64,000 nt of DNA from Streptomyces fructofermentans (lineage in GTDB: Bacteria; Actinomycetota; Actinomycetes; Streptomycetales; Streptomycetaceae): assembly GCF_014651055.1 (NCBI RefSeq), contig NZ_BMWD01000009.1, positions 18,840-82,839 of the forward strand, read 5' to 3'. Below are positions 21,182 through 29,920 of this stretch, piece by piece (position 1 is the first letter of the stretch; each line of letters opens with the position of its first letter). The translations under genes were made by a program, and so were the position numbers. A model generated the notes under the pieces. That model was given only the letters and a program-made list of their open reading frames with translations, ran no database searches and was not told the DNA's origin.

Positions 21182-21279
21182 GCCCCCAGGCTGCGGGGCC
21201 CTCGCGGCGACCGCAAGGGTTTGGCCGGGCGCGCCGCCCGCCAGGGATGAGGGAGAACCGACAGACAGGAGGCACGCGC

Positions 21280-22185
21280 GTGCTGGTGGTGTCCGAAGAG
21301 GTGCGGGAGGCGCTCGCGGCGGGACGGCCCGTGGTGGCGCTGGAGTCGACGATCATCGCGCACGGGCTGCCGCGTCCGCGCAATCTGCAGGTGGCGCTCG
21401 AACTGGAGGACGCCGTACGGCAGGAGGGCGCGGTTCCCGCGACGATCGCGGTCCTGGACGGTCGGCCGCTGGTCGGCCTCGACAAGGAACAGCTGGACCG
21501 GATCGCCAACGAGGACGGCATCCGCAAGCTGGGGCATCGCGATCTGCCGCCGGCCGTCGCCGCCGGTGTCAGCGGGGCGACCACCGTCTCGGCGACGGCT
21601 CTGCTCGCCTCCCAGGCGGGCGTACGGGTGTTCGCCACGGGCGGGCTCGGCGGTGTGCACCGGGAATGGACGGTGACTCAGGACGAGTCCGCCGACCTGG
21701 GACTGCTGGCGCGCACCCGGATCACGGTCGTGTGCGCGGGCGTCAAGTCGATCCTGGACGTGCCCGCGACGCTGCAGCGCCTGGAGACGTTGGGTGTCAC
21801 GGTCGCCGGGTACGGCACGACGCACTTCCCCGGCTTCTACCTCTCCGACTCGGGTCACCCGGTGGACTGGACGCTGGAGTCGCCGGCCGAGGTGGCTGCG
21901 GTGATGCGCGCCCAGGACTCCCTCGACGGGCCGGAGTCGGCGCTCATCGTCGCCAACCCCGTACCCGAGGACGAACAACTCGACCCGGACCTGCACGCGC
22001 GCGTGCTCGCGGACGCGCTGCACGCGTGCGAGGCGGAGGGCGTGAGGGGCCAGGCGGTCACGCCGTTCCTCCTCGACCACCTCGTACGGCACACGGACGG
22101 GGCGTCGCTGAGCGCCAATCTGGCGGCGGTACGGGGCAACGTACGACTGGCGGGGCGGATCGCGGCGGCCTGGGCAGCGGTGTGA
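21280..22185 (+). CDS. psuG: Pseudouridine-5'-phosphate glycosidase (PsuG)
   Basis: Cleaves the C-glycosidic bond of pseudouridine 5'-phosphate to uracil and ribose 5-phosphate in pseudouridine catabolism. The 301-residue product has the family landmarks VVALESTIIAHGLPRPRNL (residues ~17-35) with the catalytic Glu, GHRDLPPAVAAGVSGATTVS (with the catalytic Lys/Asp region nearby), FATGGLGGVHREW and CAGVKSILDVPATLQRLETL. The start is GTG 21280 with AGGAGG seven bases upstream, making the longer open frame unnecessary. It overlaps the kinase gene by four bases (GTGA), indicating translational coupling. Confidence 0.95.
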   Translation: MLVVSEEVREALAAGRPVVALESTIIAHGLPRPRNLQVALELEDAVRQEGAVPATIAVLDGRPLVGLDKEQLDRIANEDGIRKLGHRDLPPAVAAGVSGATTVSATALLASQAGVRVFATGGLGGVHREWTVTQDESADLGLLARTRITVVCAGVKSILDVPATLQRLETLGVTVAGYGTTHFPGFYLSDSGHPVDWTLESPAEVAAVMRAQDSLDGPESALIVANPVPEDEQLDPDLHARVLADALHACEAEGVRGQAVTPFLLDHLVRHTDGASLSANLAAVRGNVRLAGRIAAAWAAV

Positions 22186-23111
22186 CCGGCGACGACGACG
22201 GCACGCCGAGGCCCGGGGGCGGCGCCCTGCTGGTCGTCGGCGATGTCATCACGGACGTCGTCGCCCGGCACCGGGGACCGCTCGCGCCGGGCACCGACAC
22301 CTCCGCCGCCATCCGCACGGTGCCGGGCGGCGCGGGCGCCAACGTGGCCTGCTGGGCCTCTCTGCGCGGCGGCTGCGAGGTGCGGCTGCTCGGACGGGTG
22401 GGCTCGGACGCGGCCGCGTGGCACGAACGGGAGCTCGCGCGGTCCGGGGTCCTCCCGCTGCTGGTCGTCGACCCGCTGGCGTCGACGGGCACAGTGATCT
22501 GCCTGGTGGACGGCGGTTCGGCGGCGGAGCGCACCTTCCTCACGGACAGCGGCGCGTCGTTGCGGCTGGACGCCGGGGACTGGTCGCCGGAGCTGCTCGA
22601 CGGTGTCGGGTGGCTGCACCTGTCGGGCTATCTGTTCTTCTCCGCGCCGAGCCGGACGTTCGTGGCCGCCGCGATGGATTCGGCACGCGCGCGTGGTGTC
22701 CCGGTGAGCGTGGATCCCGCGTCGGCGGGGTTCCTCGCGGACCTGGGGGTGGACCGGTTCCTCGCGCTGGCGGACGGCGTGGACGCGCTCCTGCCCAGCC
22801 GTGACGAGGCCTGTCTGCTGACCGGCCTGCCCGATCCGGCGGACGCGGCGGGCAAGTTGAGCCGCCAGGCGGGGCTGGTGGTGGTCAAGCAGGGAGCCGA
22901 CGGGGCCCTGATCGCCCGGTCCGGGGAGGTCCGGGCCCGGGTCCCGGCGGCGCCCGCCGACCCGGTCGACACCACCGGTGCCGGTGACGCCTTCACCGGC
23001 ACCTTCCTGGCCGCACTGCTCTCGGGGGCCGGGGCGGAGGACGCCGTCGCCGAGGGATGCCTGGCGGGAGCCCGGGCGGTGGAACGGGTGGGCGGGAGGC
23101 CCGACGGCTAG
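22182..23111 (+). CDS. PfkB-family sugar/nucleoside kinase, probable pseudouridine kinase
   Basis: A 309-residue ribokinase-like kinase: N-terminal LLVVGDVITDVVARH, the substrate segment VPGGAGANVACWASLRGG (near residue 50), LVVVKQGADGALI and the ATP/anion-hole motif DTTGAGDAFTGTF (near residue 265) with the catalytic Asp. Coupling by a GTGA overlap to psuG strongly suggests it is the PsuK step, phosphorylating pseudouridine at the 5' position; ribokinase or fructokinase activity cannot be excluded from sequence alone. Confidence 0.9.
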   Translation: MTGDDDGTPRPGGGALLVVGDVITDVVARHRGPLAPGTDTSAAIRTVPGGAGANVACWASLRGGCEVRLLGRVGSDAAAWHERELARSGVLPLLVVDPLASTGTVICLVDGGSAAERTFLTDSGASLRLDAGDWSPELLDGVGWLHLSGYLFFSAPSRTFVAAAMDSARARGVPVSVDPASAGFLADLGVDRFLALADGVDALLPSRDEACLLTGLPDPADAAGKLSRQAGLVVVKQGADGALIARSGEVRARVPAAPADPVDTTGAGDAFTGTFLAALLSGAGAEDAVAEGCLAGARAVERVGGRPDG

Positions 23112-23402
23112 TACGGGCCCGGCGGCGCGGCGCCGGCGGCCCGCCCTCAGCGGCTCACGTCCGCTCCGCAGGCAGCCCCACTCGTACGCGCGTTCGTTGC
23201 GCGGGGGCGGACTTCCGCCCCACGGTCCGTCCCACGGGGGGGCACGCGGAGGGGCGGGCGCCCGTCGCACGGAGGCCCGTGGCCTTCACGCGAGCCCGCG
23301 ACCGTCGTCCGGAGGCTCGCGCCCGTCGCACGGAAGCGATCGACCCCGTCCGGTACCGGTGGCCGTCGCGGGACCGGGCCGTCCGCCGGCCTCGCCCGGG
23401 GG

Positions 23403-24197
23403 TCAGGGCTTGCGGCCCCACGCCGAGATCAGGGGGGCCGACGCCAGGTCCGTCCCGTCCGCGGCCACGTTCGCCAGATGCCGGTCGATGTCCTGGTCGG
23501 TGGCGAGCCCCGTCTCGACGAGCCGTTGCCGGTACTGGCGGAGCGTCGCGGACTCCAGCGCCGCACACCCGGACGACGTGACCGGGAAGTACGCTTCGGC
23601 CTCCACCTGACGCAGCCCGGCCTCCCGGAGCAGCCGCGGAAGCCTGCGCCCGTAGCCGAGGTCGGTGCCGTTGCGCGCGTACGACTCGCACAGGGCGGCG
23701 CGCAGCCGGTTGGCCAGGTGCTGCTCGGGCCCGTGCTCGTCGGGGCAGGCCAGTGGCTGGAGCGCGGGGTCGGCCTCCTCCACCAGCAGCCGCCCGCCGG
23801 GCCGCAGCGCCTTGACCATCGACTGCAGCGCCTGCTCCCGGTCGACGACATCGGCCAGCACGAACCGGGCGTGCACGAGGTCGAAGCCCTCCCCCGGCGG
23901 AGCGTCGGCCCCCACGTCGTGCACCCTCAGTTCGACGGGCGGACGCACGGCCGGACCGGCCCAGGAGGTGTCGGTGTCCGTCGCGACCACGCGGCCGGTG
24001 GGCCCGACCTTCTTCGCGAGCCAGGACACCACGGACGCGCCGCCCGCACCCGCCTCCCAGCAGCGCCAGCCGGATCCGATGCCGAGTCGCTCCAGGTGCC
24101 GGAACGTCGTGGGGTCGAAGAGGGCCGCGAGGGCGTCGTGGCGGGGCCCCGCCTCGGGCTGCCGGCTGTCGAGGAGATGTCCGTCGGTTTGCGTCAT
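23403..24197 (-). CDS. Class I SAM-dependent methyltransferase
   Basis: A 264-residue cytoplasmic methyltransferase. Motif I appears as CWEAGAGGASVVSWLAKKVG (residues ~46-65), followed by VVATDTDTSW (acidic ribose-binding position) and FDLVHARFVLADVVDREQAL with the post-II pattern, then RPGGRLLVEEAD. The C-terminal part is helical and variable. The substrate is unknown; small-molecule methylation is likely. ATG 24197 begins MTQTDGHLLDSRQ. It is divergent from corA across a 249-bp gap in which I see no gene. Confidence 0.88.
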   Translation of the reverse strand: MTQTDGHLLDSRQPEAGPRHDALAALFDPTTFRHLERLGIGSGWRCWEAGAGGASVVSWLAKKVGPTGRVVATDTDTSWAGPAVRPPVELRVHDVGADAPPGEGFDLVHARFVLADVVDREQALQSMVKALRPGGRLLVEEADPALQPLACPDEHGPEQHLANRLRAALCESYARNGTDLGYGRRLPRLLREAGLRQVEAEAYFPVTSSGCAALESATLRQYRQRLVETGLATDQDIDRHLANVAADGTDLASAPLISAWGRKP

Positions 24198-24417
24198 ACG
24201 TTGATCATCCCATTTGTCCGCTTGGTCTCCGCGGCCGACGCTCCCGGCGCACCCGACCCCGGCCGACGCTTCCGGCCCCGGCCACCCTCCGTCGACCCAC
24301 ACCCCCTTCCGCACCCCTCACCCGAGCGGCATCAGGAGCGGAACGCTCCGTTCCCACAGGCTTTCCCGCCGGATGTGACGTCCTGGCAGACTGGCCGCGG
24401 CAAGGCGCAGAGTGCGG

Positions 24418-24446
24418 CGCGAGGAGATCCACGCGAGGAGATCCAG
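24418..24446 (+). repeat. Tandem duplication covering the corA ribosome-binding site
   Basis: The sequence GCGAGGAGATCCA occurs twice in direct succession just before the corA ATG, so two GAGGAG Shine-Dalgarno cores lie 14 bp apart. Only the second is correctly spaced (6 nt from ATG 24447). Confidence 0.85.
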
Positions 24447-25574
24447 ATGTCCATGGCAGGGAATCTGCGGAAGGTCACGGGCCTGAGCAGGGTCGGCGGA
24501 CTCCGCAAGGTGGCGCGGCTGACACGACGGCGCCCCCGTGTCGACCTGAGCCATCCCGCACGTTCCCCGCTGGGCTCGTCGGTGGTGAACTGCGTGGCGT
24601 ACGCGGAGGGATCGAGGGTTCCCGCGGGGCGCGACCTGGCTGAAACGGTGGAGCGCGTCCGCAAGGCCGACGGCGGCTTCGTCTGGCTGGGACTGCACGA
24701 GCCGACGGAGCCGGAGTTCGCGGGGATCGCCGAGTTGTTCGACCTCCACCCGCTCGCGGTCGAGGACGCGGTGGACGCCCATCAGCGGCCGAAGCTGGAG
24801 CACTACGGGGACACGCTGTTCGCGGTGTTCAAGACCGTCTGCTACGTGGAGCACACCGAACTGACCGCCACGAGCGAGGTGGTGAACACCGGGGAGATCA
24901 TGGTGTTCGCCGGGCGGGACTTCGTGATCACCGTGCGGCACGGCAGGCACGGATCACTGGGCCCGCTGCGGGAGGAGCTGGAGGCCGACCCCAAGCAGCT
25001 CGCCAAGGGACCGGCCGCCGTGCTGCACGCCATCGCGGACCATGTGGTGGACGACTACCTCAACGTCACGGACGCGGTGCAGGCCGACATCGACCAGGTC
25101 GAGACGGACGTGTTCTCCACCGACGGGGCCCGGGCCGATCCGGGCCGCATCTACCAGCTCAAGCGTGAACTGCTGGAGCTGAAGCGGGCGGTGGTCCCCC
25201 TCGGCCGCCCCGTCATGGATCTCGCGACCCGGCCGATCCGGGTGATCGATCCGGAGATACAGGCGTACTTCCGGGACGTCTCGGACCACCAGCTCCGGGC
25301 CGCCGAGCAGATAGCCGCGTTCGACGAGTTGCTGAACTCGATCCTTCAGGCGCATCTTGCTCAGGTCAGCGTCGCGCAGAACGAGGACATGCGGAAGATC
25401 ACCGCGTGGGCCGCGCTGATCGCGGTGCCGACGATGGTCTGCGGCGTCTACGGGATGAACTTCGACGTCATGCCGGAACTGCGCTGGAGGTTCGGCTACC
25501 CCCTGGCGCTCGCGGTGATCGCCGTCGCGTGTTTCACGCTCCACCGGGGCTTCAAGCGCAACGGCTGGCTGTGA
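24447..25574 (+). CDS. CorA-family magnesium/cobalt transporter
   Basis: A 375-residue CorA channel: a long cytoplasmic N-terminal domain (FVWLGLHEPTEPEFAGIAEL near residue 75, VDAHQRPKLEHYGDTLFAVF near 110), a long stalk helix (ILQAHLAQVSVAQNEDMRKI), first membrane helix WAALIAVPTMVCGVYGMNF with the signature GMN selectivity motif, and a second helix ending FKRNGWL. It forms pentameric Mg2+ channels. The first ~45 residues are basic and unusual. ATG 24447 is supported by GAGGAG six bases upstream, itself part of a small tandem duplication. Confidence 0.94.
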   Translation: MSMAGNLRKVTGLSRVGGLRKVARLTRRRPRVDLSHPARSPLGSSVVNCVAYAEGSRVPAGRDLAETVERVRKADGGFVWLGLHEPTEPEFAGIAELFDLHPLAVEDAVDAHQRPKLEHYGDTLFAVFKTVCYVEHTELTATSEVVNTGEIMVFAGRDFVITVRHGRHGSLGPLREELEADPKQLAKGPAAVLHAIADHVVDDYLNVTDAVQADIDQVETDVFSTDGARADPGRIYQLKRELLELKRAVVPLGRPVMDLATRPIRVIDPEIQAYFRDVSDHQLRAAEQIAAFDELLNSILQAHLAQVSVAQNEDMRKITAWAALIAVPTMVCGVYGMNFDVMPELRWRFGYPLALAVIAVACFTLHRGFKRNGWL

Positions 25575-25768
25575 CGCGGCCGCCCGGCGCGTCCCGCCGG
25601 GCGGACTCGGGGACCGTACTCGCACTCACGACCAGCGGGCCGGCGGGCGGACGCGCTCACCGGCTCACGATCACCGGGCGTCGCCCCGAGCCCGGGGCCC
25701 CGGGCAACGCCCTGTGACGCCGGCCCGCCGACGGTCCCGCTGAGCCGTGGGCACGTGCGTCAGCGGGT

Positions 25769-26188
25769 CTAGCCCTTCGCGTAGACGCTCTCGGCCCAGC
25801 CGGCGAGCTGCTGTTCCGTCAGGTGCATGGCCAGGTCGGCCTCGCTGATCATGCCGACCAGGCGTTTGTTCTCGACCACGGGAAGGCGGCGGATCTGGTG
25901 CCCCTGCATTTCACCGAGCACCTCGCTGACATCCGCGTCGGCCTCCACCCAGCGTGGCGTGCCCTTGGCCATGTCGCCGGCGGTGACGCGCGCCGGGTCG
26001 TGGCCCATCGCGACACAGCCGACCACGATGTCGCGGTCGGTGAGGATGCCGCAGAGCCGTTCGTTCTCGTCGCTGATCGGCAGTGCGCCGACGTTGAGTT
26101 CACGCATCAACTGAGCGGCCCGGTCCAGGGTCTCGTGAGCGGGGATCCACTGGGCGCCGCGGTGCATCATGTCTCCGGCGGTGGTCAT
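25769..26188 (-). CDS. Two-CBS-domain protein
   Basis: A 139-residue protein made almost entirely of a Bateman pair: CBS1 (MMHRGAQWIPAHETLDRAAQ through LPISDENERLCGILTDRDIV) and CBS2 (VEADADVSEVLGEMQGHQIR through LPVVENKRLVGMISEADLA). Such stand-alone pairs bind adenosine nucleotides and act as energy or redox-linked regulators of partner proteins; the partner is unknown. Family proteins in actinomycetes are often induced by hypoxia or stress. ATG 26188 follows GGGAGGTACTGC, a good ribosome site. Confidence 0.92.
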   Translation of the reverse strand: MTTAGDMMHRGAQWIPAHETLDRAAQLMRELNVGALPISDENERLCGILTDRDIVVGCVAMGHDPARVTAGDMAKGTPRWVEADADVSEVLGEMQGHQIRRLPVVENKRLVGMISEADLAMHLTEQQLAGWAESVYAKG

Positions 26189-26400
26189 GCAGTACCTCCC
26201 GGTGCCGGACGGCCGGCGCGGCGCGGGGAGGCACCGCTAGTCCCGGCGCCCCTCATTCTCTCCGGGGGCCGGGAGATACGCACCCGGAGCCTGCCTCGCC
26301 GCACCCGACCCACGCGGCCCCCACACGGACCTCGCGCAGACCTCGCGCAGACCTCGCCGTGTCTCCCGCGGCCCGGGCGGCTCCCGCGGCGCCCGGCAAG

Positions 26401-27033
26401 TCACCCGTTCCAGGCGGGGTGGCGCGGATCGTCCGCCCGTACCAGGACGTCGGCGGAGTCGGCGGGAGCCGTCTCGTCCTCGTAGCGCTCGTAGGCGGGA
26501 AGCGTCCACTGCTCGCTCTCGGGGGTGCGCCGGCGCAGGGCGGCCGGTGAGAGGCGCACATGAACGGTGAGGTCGAAGGGGAACCAGTGGTGCAGGAGCA
26601 GCGGACCGTGCAGCAACAGCACGCCCTTGGGAGGGAGTTGGACGTACGGGCTGCGGGTGGCCCGGTCGGTCGCCGGATCGCGGAGGTCGGGCAGGACACG
26701 TCCGTCGCCGCCGGGTTCCAGTGGGCCGAAGACCTCGCGCCACAGGGCGCCGGTGTCGAACCAGCCGTCGTAGTAGGCCTCCACGTCCTGGTGGCCGTGT
26801 TCGAGCCGGAGGGAGGCGGGTCGTAGGAACCCCTGCGTGCCGACTACCAGGGCGGACCGGCCGCGTGGGCGCAGTGCCTCGGCGACGAGCGCGGCGAGGT
26901 CTCCCGGACGGGCCGCGGGGGCCCCGTCCACGGCGACGCGCGGCCAGGGACTGCCGTCGGCCGGTGTCAGGTCGAGCAGGCGCTCGGCGAGGAGGTCGCC
27001 GAGCCGTTCCCAGGTGATCGCTTCAAGTCGCAC
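26401..27033 (-). CDS. Uridine kinase-like protein with degenerate P-loop
   Basis: A 210-residue protein of the streptomycete uridine-kinase-like group: VAVDGAPAARPGDLAALVAE occupies the Walker A position near residue 33, then GFLRPASLRLEHG, FDTGALWREVFGPL, KGVLLLHGPLLLHHWFPFD and LTVHVRLSPAALRRRT as in phosphoribulokinase/uridine kinase folds. The expected GxGKT is replaced by APAARPG, with no lysine, so ATP hydrolysis by the usual mechanism is doubtful. The fold assignment is good; catalytic function is uncertain. Confidence 0.82.
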   Translation of the reverse strand: MRLEAITWERLGDLLAERLLDLTPADGSPWPRVAVDGAPAARPGDLAALVAEALRPRGRSALVVGTQGFLRPASLRLEHGHQDVEAYYDGWFDTGALWREVFGPLEPGGDGRVLPDLRDPATDRATRSPYVQLPPKGVLLLHGPLLLHHWFPFDLTVHVRLSPAALRRRTPESEQWTLPAYERYEDETAPADSADVLVRADDPRHPAWNG

Positions 27034-27084
27034 ACGGCCATGATGCCGCGCGGACGCACGGGGACGAGGAGACGACAGGGAAGG

Positions 27085-27155
27085 CGGGATCGGGGAGGGC
27101 GGGGAGGGCGGGGAGGGCGGGGGCGGGGGCGGGGAGGGCGGGGGCGGGGGGAAGA
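27085..27155 (+). repeat. G-rich GGGAGGGCGG repeats, possible G-quadruplex
   Basis: The 326-bp gap 27034-27359 between the kinase-like gene and the DUF1772 gene holds no protein gene. Its centre is a run of GGGGAGGGCGGGGAGGGCGG-type repeats with more than a dozen G tracts of 3-5 bases separated by one or two bases, enough for several stacked quadruplexes on the plus strand. Confidence 0.75.
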
Positions 27156-27359
27156 CACCGGCTGGAAGCGGCGGCCTCGCGACGGAGACGTGCGGACATG
27201 CGGTCGAGCCTCTCGGCCATGGTCACGCTCGCCGTACGGGATTTCACTTGTGGTGACAGAGGGCGCCGTGCAGGATCTTGTGGGTTCGCGGACGGGCCGG
27301 CTGGTCCGGGAGCGGCGCGCGAGGTGTCGACCAGGGGTTTCGAGCGGGCGGGAGTGGCC

Positions 27360-27839
27360 ATGATCGAGGGACCGTATTTCGTGCTGACGGTGGCGGGTGT
27401 GCTCGGCACCGGACTGGTGGCGGGGGTCTTCTGCGCGTTCTCGACGTTCGTGATGAAGGGGCTCGCCGCGTTGCCGCCCGCGCAGGGCGTTGCGGCGATG
27501 CAGGCGATCAACGTGACCGCGGTGACACCGGCGTTCATGCTCGTGTTCCTGGGCTCGGCCGTGCTCTGTGCCGTGCTCGCGGTGGTCACGTTCGTCCTGT
27601 GGCCGGACGGGGCGACCGTGGAACTGCTCCTGGGCAGCGCCCTGTACCTGTTCGGATGCTTCGGGGTCACGATCGCCGCGAACGTTCCGCGCAACAACAG
27701 GCTGGCCACGATGGAGCCGGGCTCGCCGGAGGCCGTCGCGTACTGGCCGGCCTACGTGAGCGAGTGGTCGACGTGGAACCACGTCCGGACGCTCGCGGCG
27801 GTGGGTTCGACCCTGTCGTACGTGCTGGCGCTCACCTGA
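27360..27839 (+). CDS. DUF1772 (anthrone oxygenase-like) membrane protein
   Basis: A 159-residue membrane protein with four hydrophobic helices: YFVLTVAGVLGTGLVAGVFC, a helix around TPAFMLVFLGSAVLCAVLAV, LLLGSALYLFGCFGVTIAAN and the C-terminal LAAVGSTLSYVLALT. The conserved NVPRNNRLA before a Trp-rich segment (WSTWNHVRT) identifies the DUF1772 family, whose fungal members include anthrone oxygenases; most bacterial ones are uncharacterised. ATG 27360 precedes the first helix. Confidence 0.87.
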   Translation: MIEGPYFVLTVAGVLGTGLVAGVFCAFSTFVMKGLAALPPAQGVAAMQAINVTAVTPAFMLVFLGSAVLCAVLAVVTFVLWPDGATVELLLGSALYLFGCFGVTIAANVPRNNRLATMEPGSPEAVAYWPAYVSEWSTWNHVRTLAAVGSTLSYVLALT

Positions 27840-28018
27840 GGCGCACGTGACCGGCGCACGTGACCGGCGCGCGTCCGGGGCGCAGGACACGTGCCGGAGC
27901 CGACCGGGCGCGCGCAGGGGTCCCGGCGGTCCGGCGGTCCGGCGGTCCGGCCCCGAGGCGGCTGCGGGCACCACCCGCAGGGTCTGACGGCGGGGTCCGG
28001 GGAGCCTTGAGAGGCTCT

Positions 28019-28118
28019 CCGGAAGGGACGCGTCCCAGGAGCCGTGAGGTGCCGCCCGGAAGGGACGCGTGCGAGGAGCCGTGAGGTGCCGTCCGGCAGG
28101 GACGCGTGCGAGGTCCCG
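28019..28118. repeat. 37-bp tandem repeat, about 2.7 copies, upstream of gltD
   Basis: In the 439-bp gene-free stretch 27840-28278, a 37-bp unit beginning GGAAGGGACGCGT recurs at 28021, 28058 and 28095 with two or three changes per copy; the shared body includes GAGCCGTGAGGTGCCG. Just upstream (27920-27950) a GGCGGTCC 8-9 bp unit is repeated about four times. The stretch otherwise shows no gene. Confidence 0.85.
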
Positions 28119-28278
28119 ACAGGCGGCGGCCACCGGCTCTCCGCTGGGGCGGAAGCGACGACGGAGACGTATCGTTGCAGGTAGAGCCTGCCGACATGCC
28201 CTTGCGGCCCGCCGCCCGGACGATCGCTACGGAGACGGATGCCGTACGGGCCCGCTCGCGTCCGCAAGGGGGGCGGCG

Positions 28279-29766
28279 ATGGCCGATCCCAAGGGTTTCA
28301 TGAACGCGTCCCGCGAGGAGTGGCCGCGGCGGCCGGTCGCGGAACGGGTGCGGGACTGGGACGAGGTGTACGTACCCGGGGCGCTGCTGCCGATCGTCCG
28401 CACGCAGGCCGACCGGTGCATGGACTGCGGTGTCCCCTTCTGCCACGACGCCTGCCCGCTGGGCAATCTGATCCCCGACTGGAACGACCTGGTCTCCCGC
28501 GACGACTGGCGGGCGGCGAGCGACCGGCTGCACGCGACGAACAACTTCCCTGAGTTCACGGGGCGGTTGTGCCCGGCGCCCTGCGAGGCGGGCTGCGTGC
28601 TGGCGATCAACCAGCCTGCGGTCACCATCAAGAACGTCGAGGCCGCCATCGCGGACCGGGCCTGGGAGGACGGGTTCGCGCGGGCCAGGCCACCGGAACG
28701 GCTGTCGGGCCGCACGGTCGCGGTGGTCGGCTCGGGACCCGCCGGGCTGGCCGCCGCGCAGCAGCTGACGCGGGCGGGGCACACGGTCGCCGTGTACGAG
28801 CGGGACGACCGGATCGGCGGCCTGATGCGTTACGGGATACCGGAGTTCAAGATGGAGAAGCGGCATCTGGAGCGGCGGGTGGCGCAGATGAGGGCGGAGG
28901 GCACCAAGTTCCGTACGTCGACCCGTGTCGGCCGGGACGTGGGGGCGGCCGAGCTGCGGAGGCGGTACGACGCCGTGGTGCTGGCGATGGGGGCCACGGC
29001 GTGGCGTGAGCTTCCCGTACCCGGCCGGGAGTTGAGCGGGATACATCAGGCGATGGAGTATCTGCCGCTGGCCAACCGGGTGTGCGAGGGGGACCTGGAG
29101 ACATCGCCGCTGTCCGCCGCGGGCCGGCACGTGGTGATCGTCGGCGGGGGTGACACGGGTGCGGACTGCCTGGGTACGGCGGTGCGCGAGGGCGCCAGTT
29201 CCGTGACGCAGTTGGACATCTACGAACGGCCCGGCGCGGAACGGGACGAGGAGAGGGAGCCGTGGCCGGTGTATCCGAAGGTGTACCGGTTGTCGGCCGC
29301 TCACGAGGAGGCGCGTGAACTGGGCACGGCTCCCGCGGCGGACGCGGACGCCCGGGTGTTCGCGGCGTCCACGCTCCGGTTCGCGGGCGACGCGCAGGGG
29401 CGGGTGAGTTCGCTGCATCTGGTGGACGTCGACGCGGGGCGCCGTCCACGGCCGGGGAGCGAGCGGGTGCTGCCGGCCGATCTCGTCCTGCTCGCTCTCG
29501 GCTTCTCCGGCCCGGACCCCTCCGACGGGCTGGTCGATCAGCTCGGGCTCGGCACGGACGCCCGCGGGACGATCGTCCGTGACGCGGACTTCTCGACGAA
29601 CGTGCCCGGTGTGTTCGTCGCGGGGGACGCCGCGCGCGGGCAGTCCCTCATCGTGTGGGCCATCGCGGAGGGCCGGTCGGTCGCCGCGGCGGTCGACCGG
29701 CGGCTGACGGGCTCTTCGACGCTGCCGACGCCGGTCGGACCGTACGACGGACCGATGACCGCGTAG
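28279..29766 (+). CDS. Glutamate synthase small-subunit-like flavin oxidoreductase (orphan)
   Basis: A 495-residue GltD-type protein that passes electrons from NADPH through FAD and two 4Fe-4S clusters. Visible: the N-terminal cysteine motifs CMDCGVPFCHDACPLGN (near residue 47) and CPAPCEAGCVL (near 97), the FAD Rossmann GSGPAGLAAAQQL (near 153), the NADPH Rossmann VIVGGGDTGADCLGTA (near 290) and the C-terminal FVAGDAARGQSLIVWAIAEG. True GltD lies next to gltB, which is absent here, so it may serve another partner such as a ferredoxin- or amidotransferase-type enzyme. ATG 28279 starts MADPKGFM, the usual N terminus. Confidence 0.9.
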   Translation: MADPKGFMNASREEWPRRPVAERVRDWDEVYVPGALLPIVRTQADRCMDCGVPFCHDACPLGNLIPDWNDLVSRDDWRAASDRLHATNNFPEFTGRLCPAPCEAGCVLAINQPAVTIKNVEAAIADRAWEDGFARARPPERLSGRTVAVVGSGPAGLAAAQQLTRAGHTVAVYERDDRIGGLMRYGIPEFKMEKRHLERRVAQMRAEGTKFRTSTRVGRDVGAAELRRRYDAVVLAMGATAWRELPVPGRELSGIHQAMEYLPLANRVCEGDLETSPLSAAGRHVVIVGGGDTGADCLGTAVREGASSVTQLDIYERPGAERDEEREPWPVYPKVYRLSAAHEEARELGTAPAADADARVFAASTLRFAGDAQGRVSSLHLVDVDAGRRPRPGSERVLPADLVLLALGFSGPDPSDGLVDQLGLGTDARGTIVRDADFSTNVPGVFVAGDAARGQSLIVWAIAEGRSVAAAVDRRLTGSSTLPTPVGPYDGPMTA

Positions 29767-29920
29767 GCGGCTGGGACCGCACGGCAGCCCTCGGGCCCGT
29801 CCAACGGGCCGAGCCCGCCCGGACGTCCCGCACGTCTGCGTGCGCCAGCCACCGCCGCACTCGCCGCCCCCGCCGCGTCCTGCCCACCCGCACGGCCCGC
29901 ACACCCGCACAACCCACGGG

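Noticed and set aside
21171..23111. A fused psuG-psuK reading frame of 646 codons
   Set aside because: Before 22182 the frame is out of phase with psuG; the two genes overlap by four bases in different frames and are coupled, not fused.
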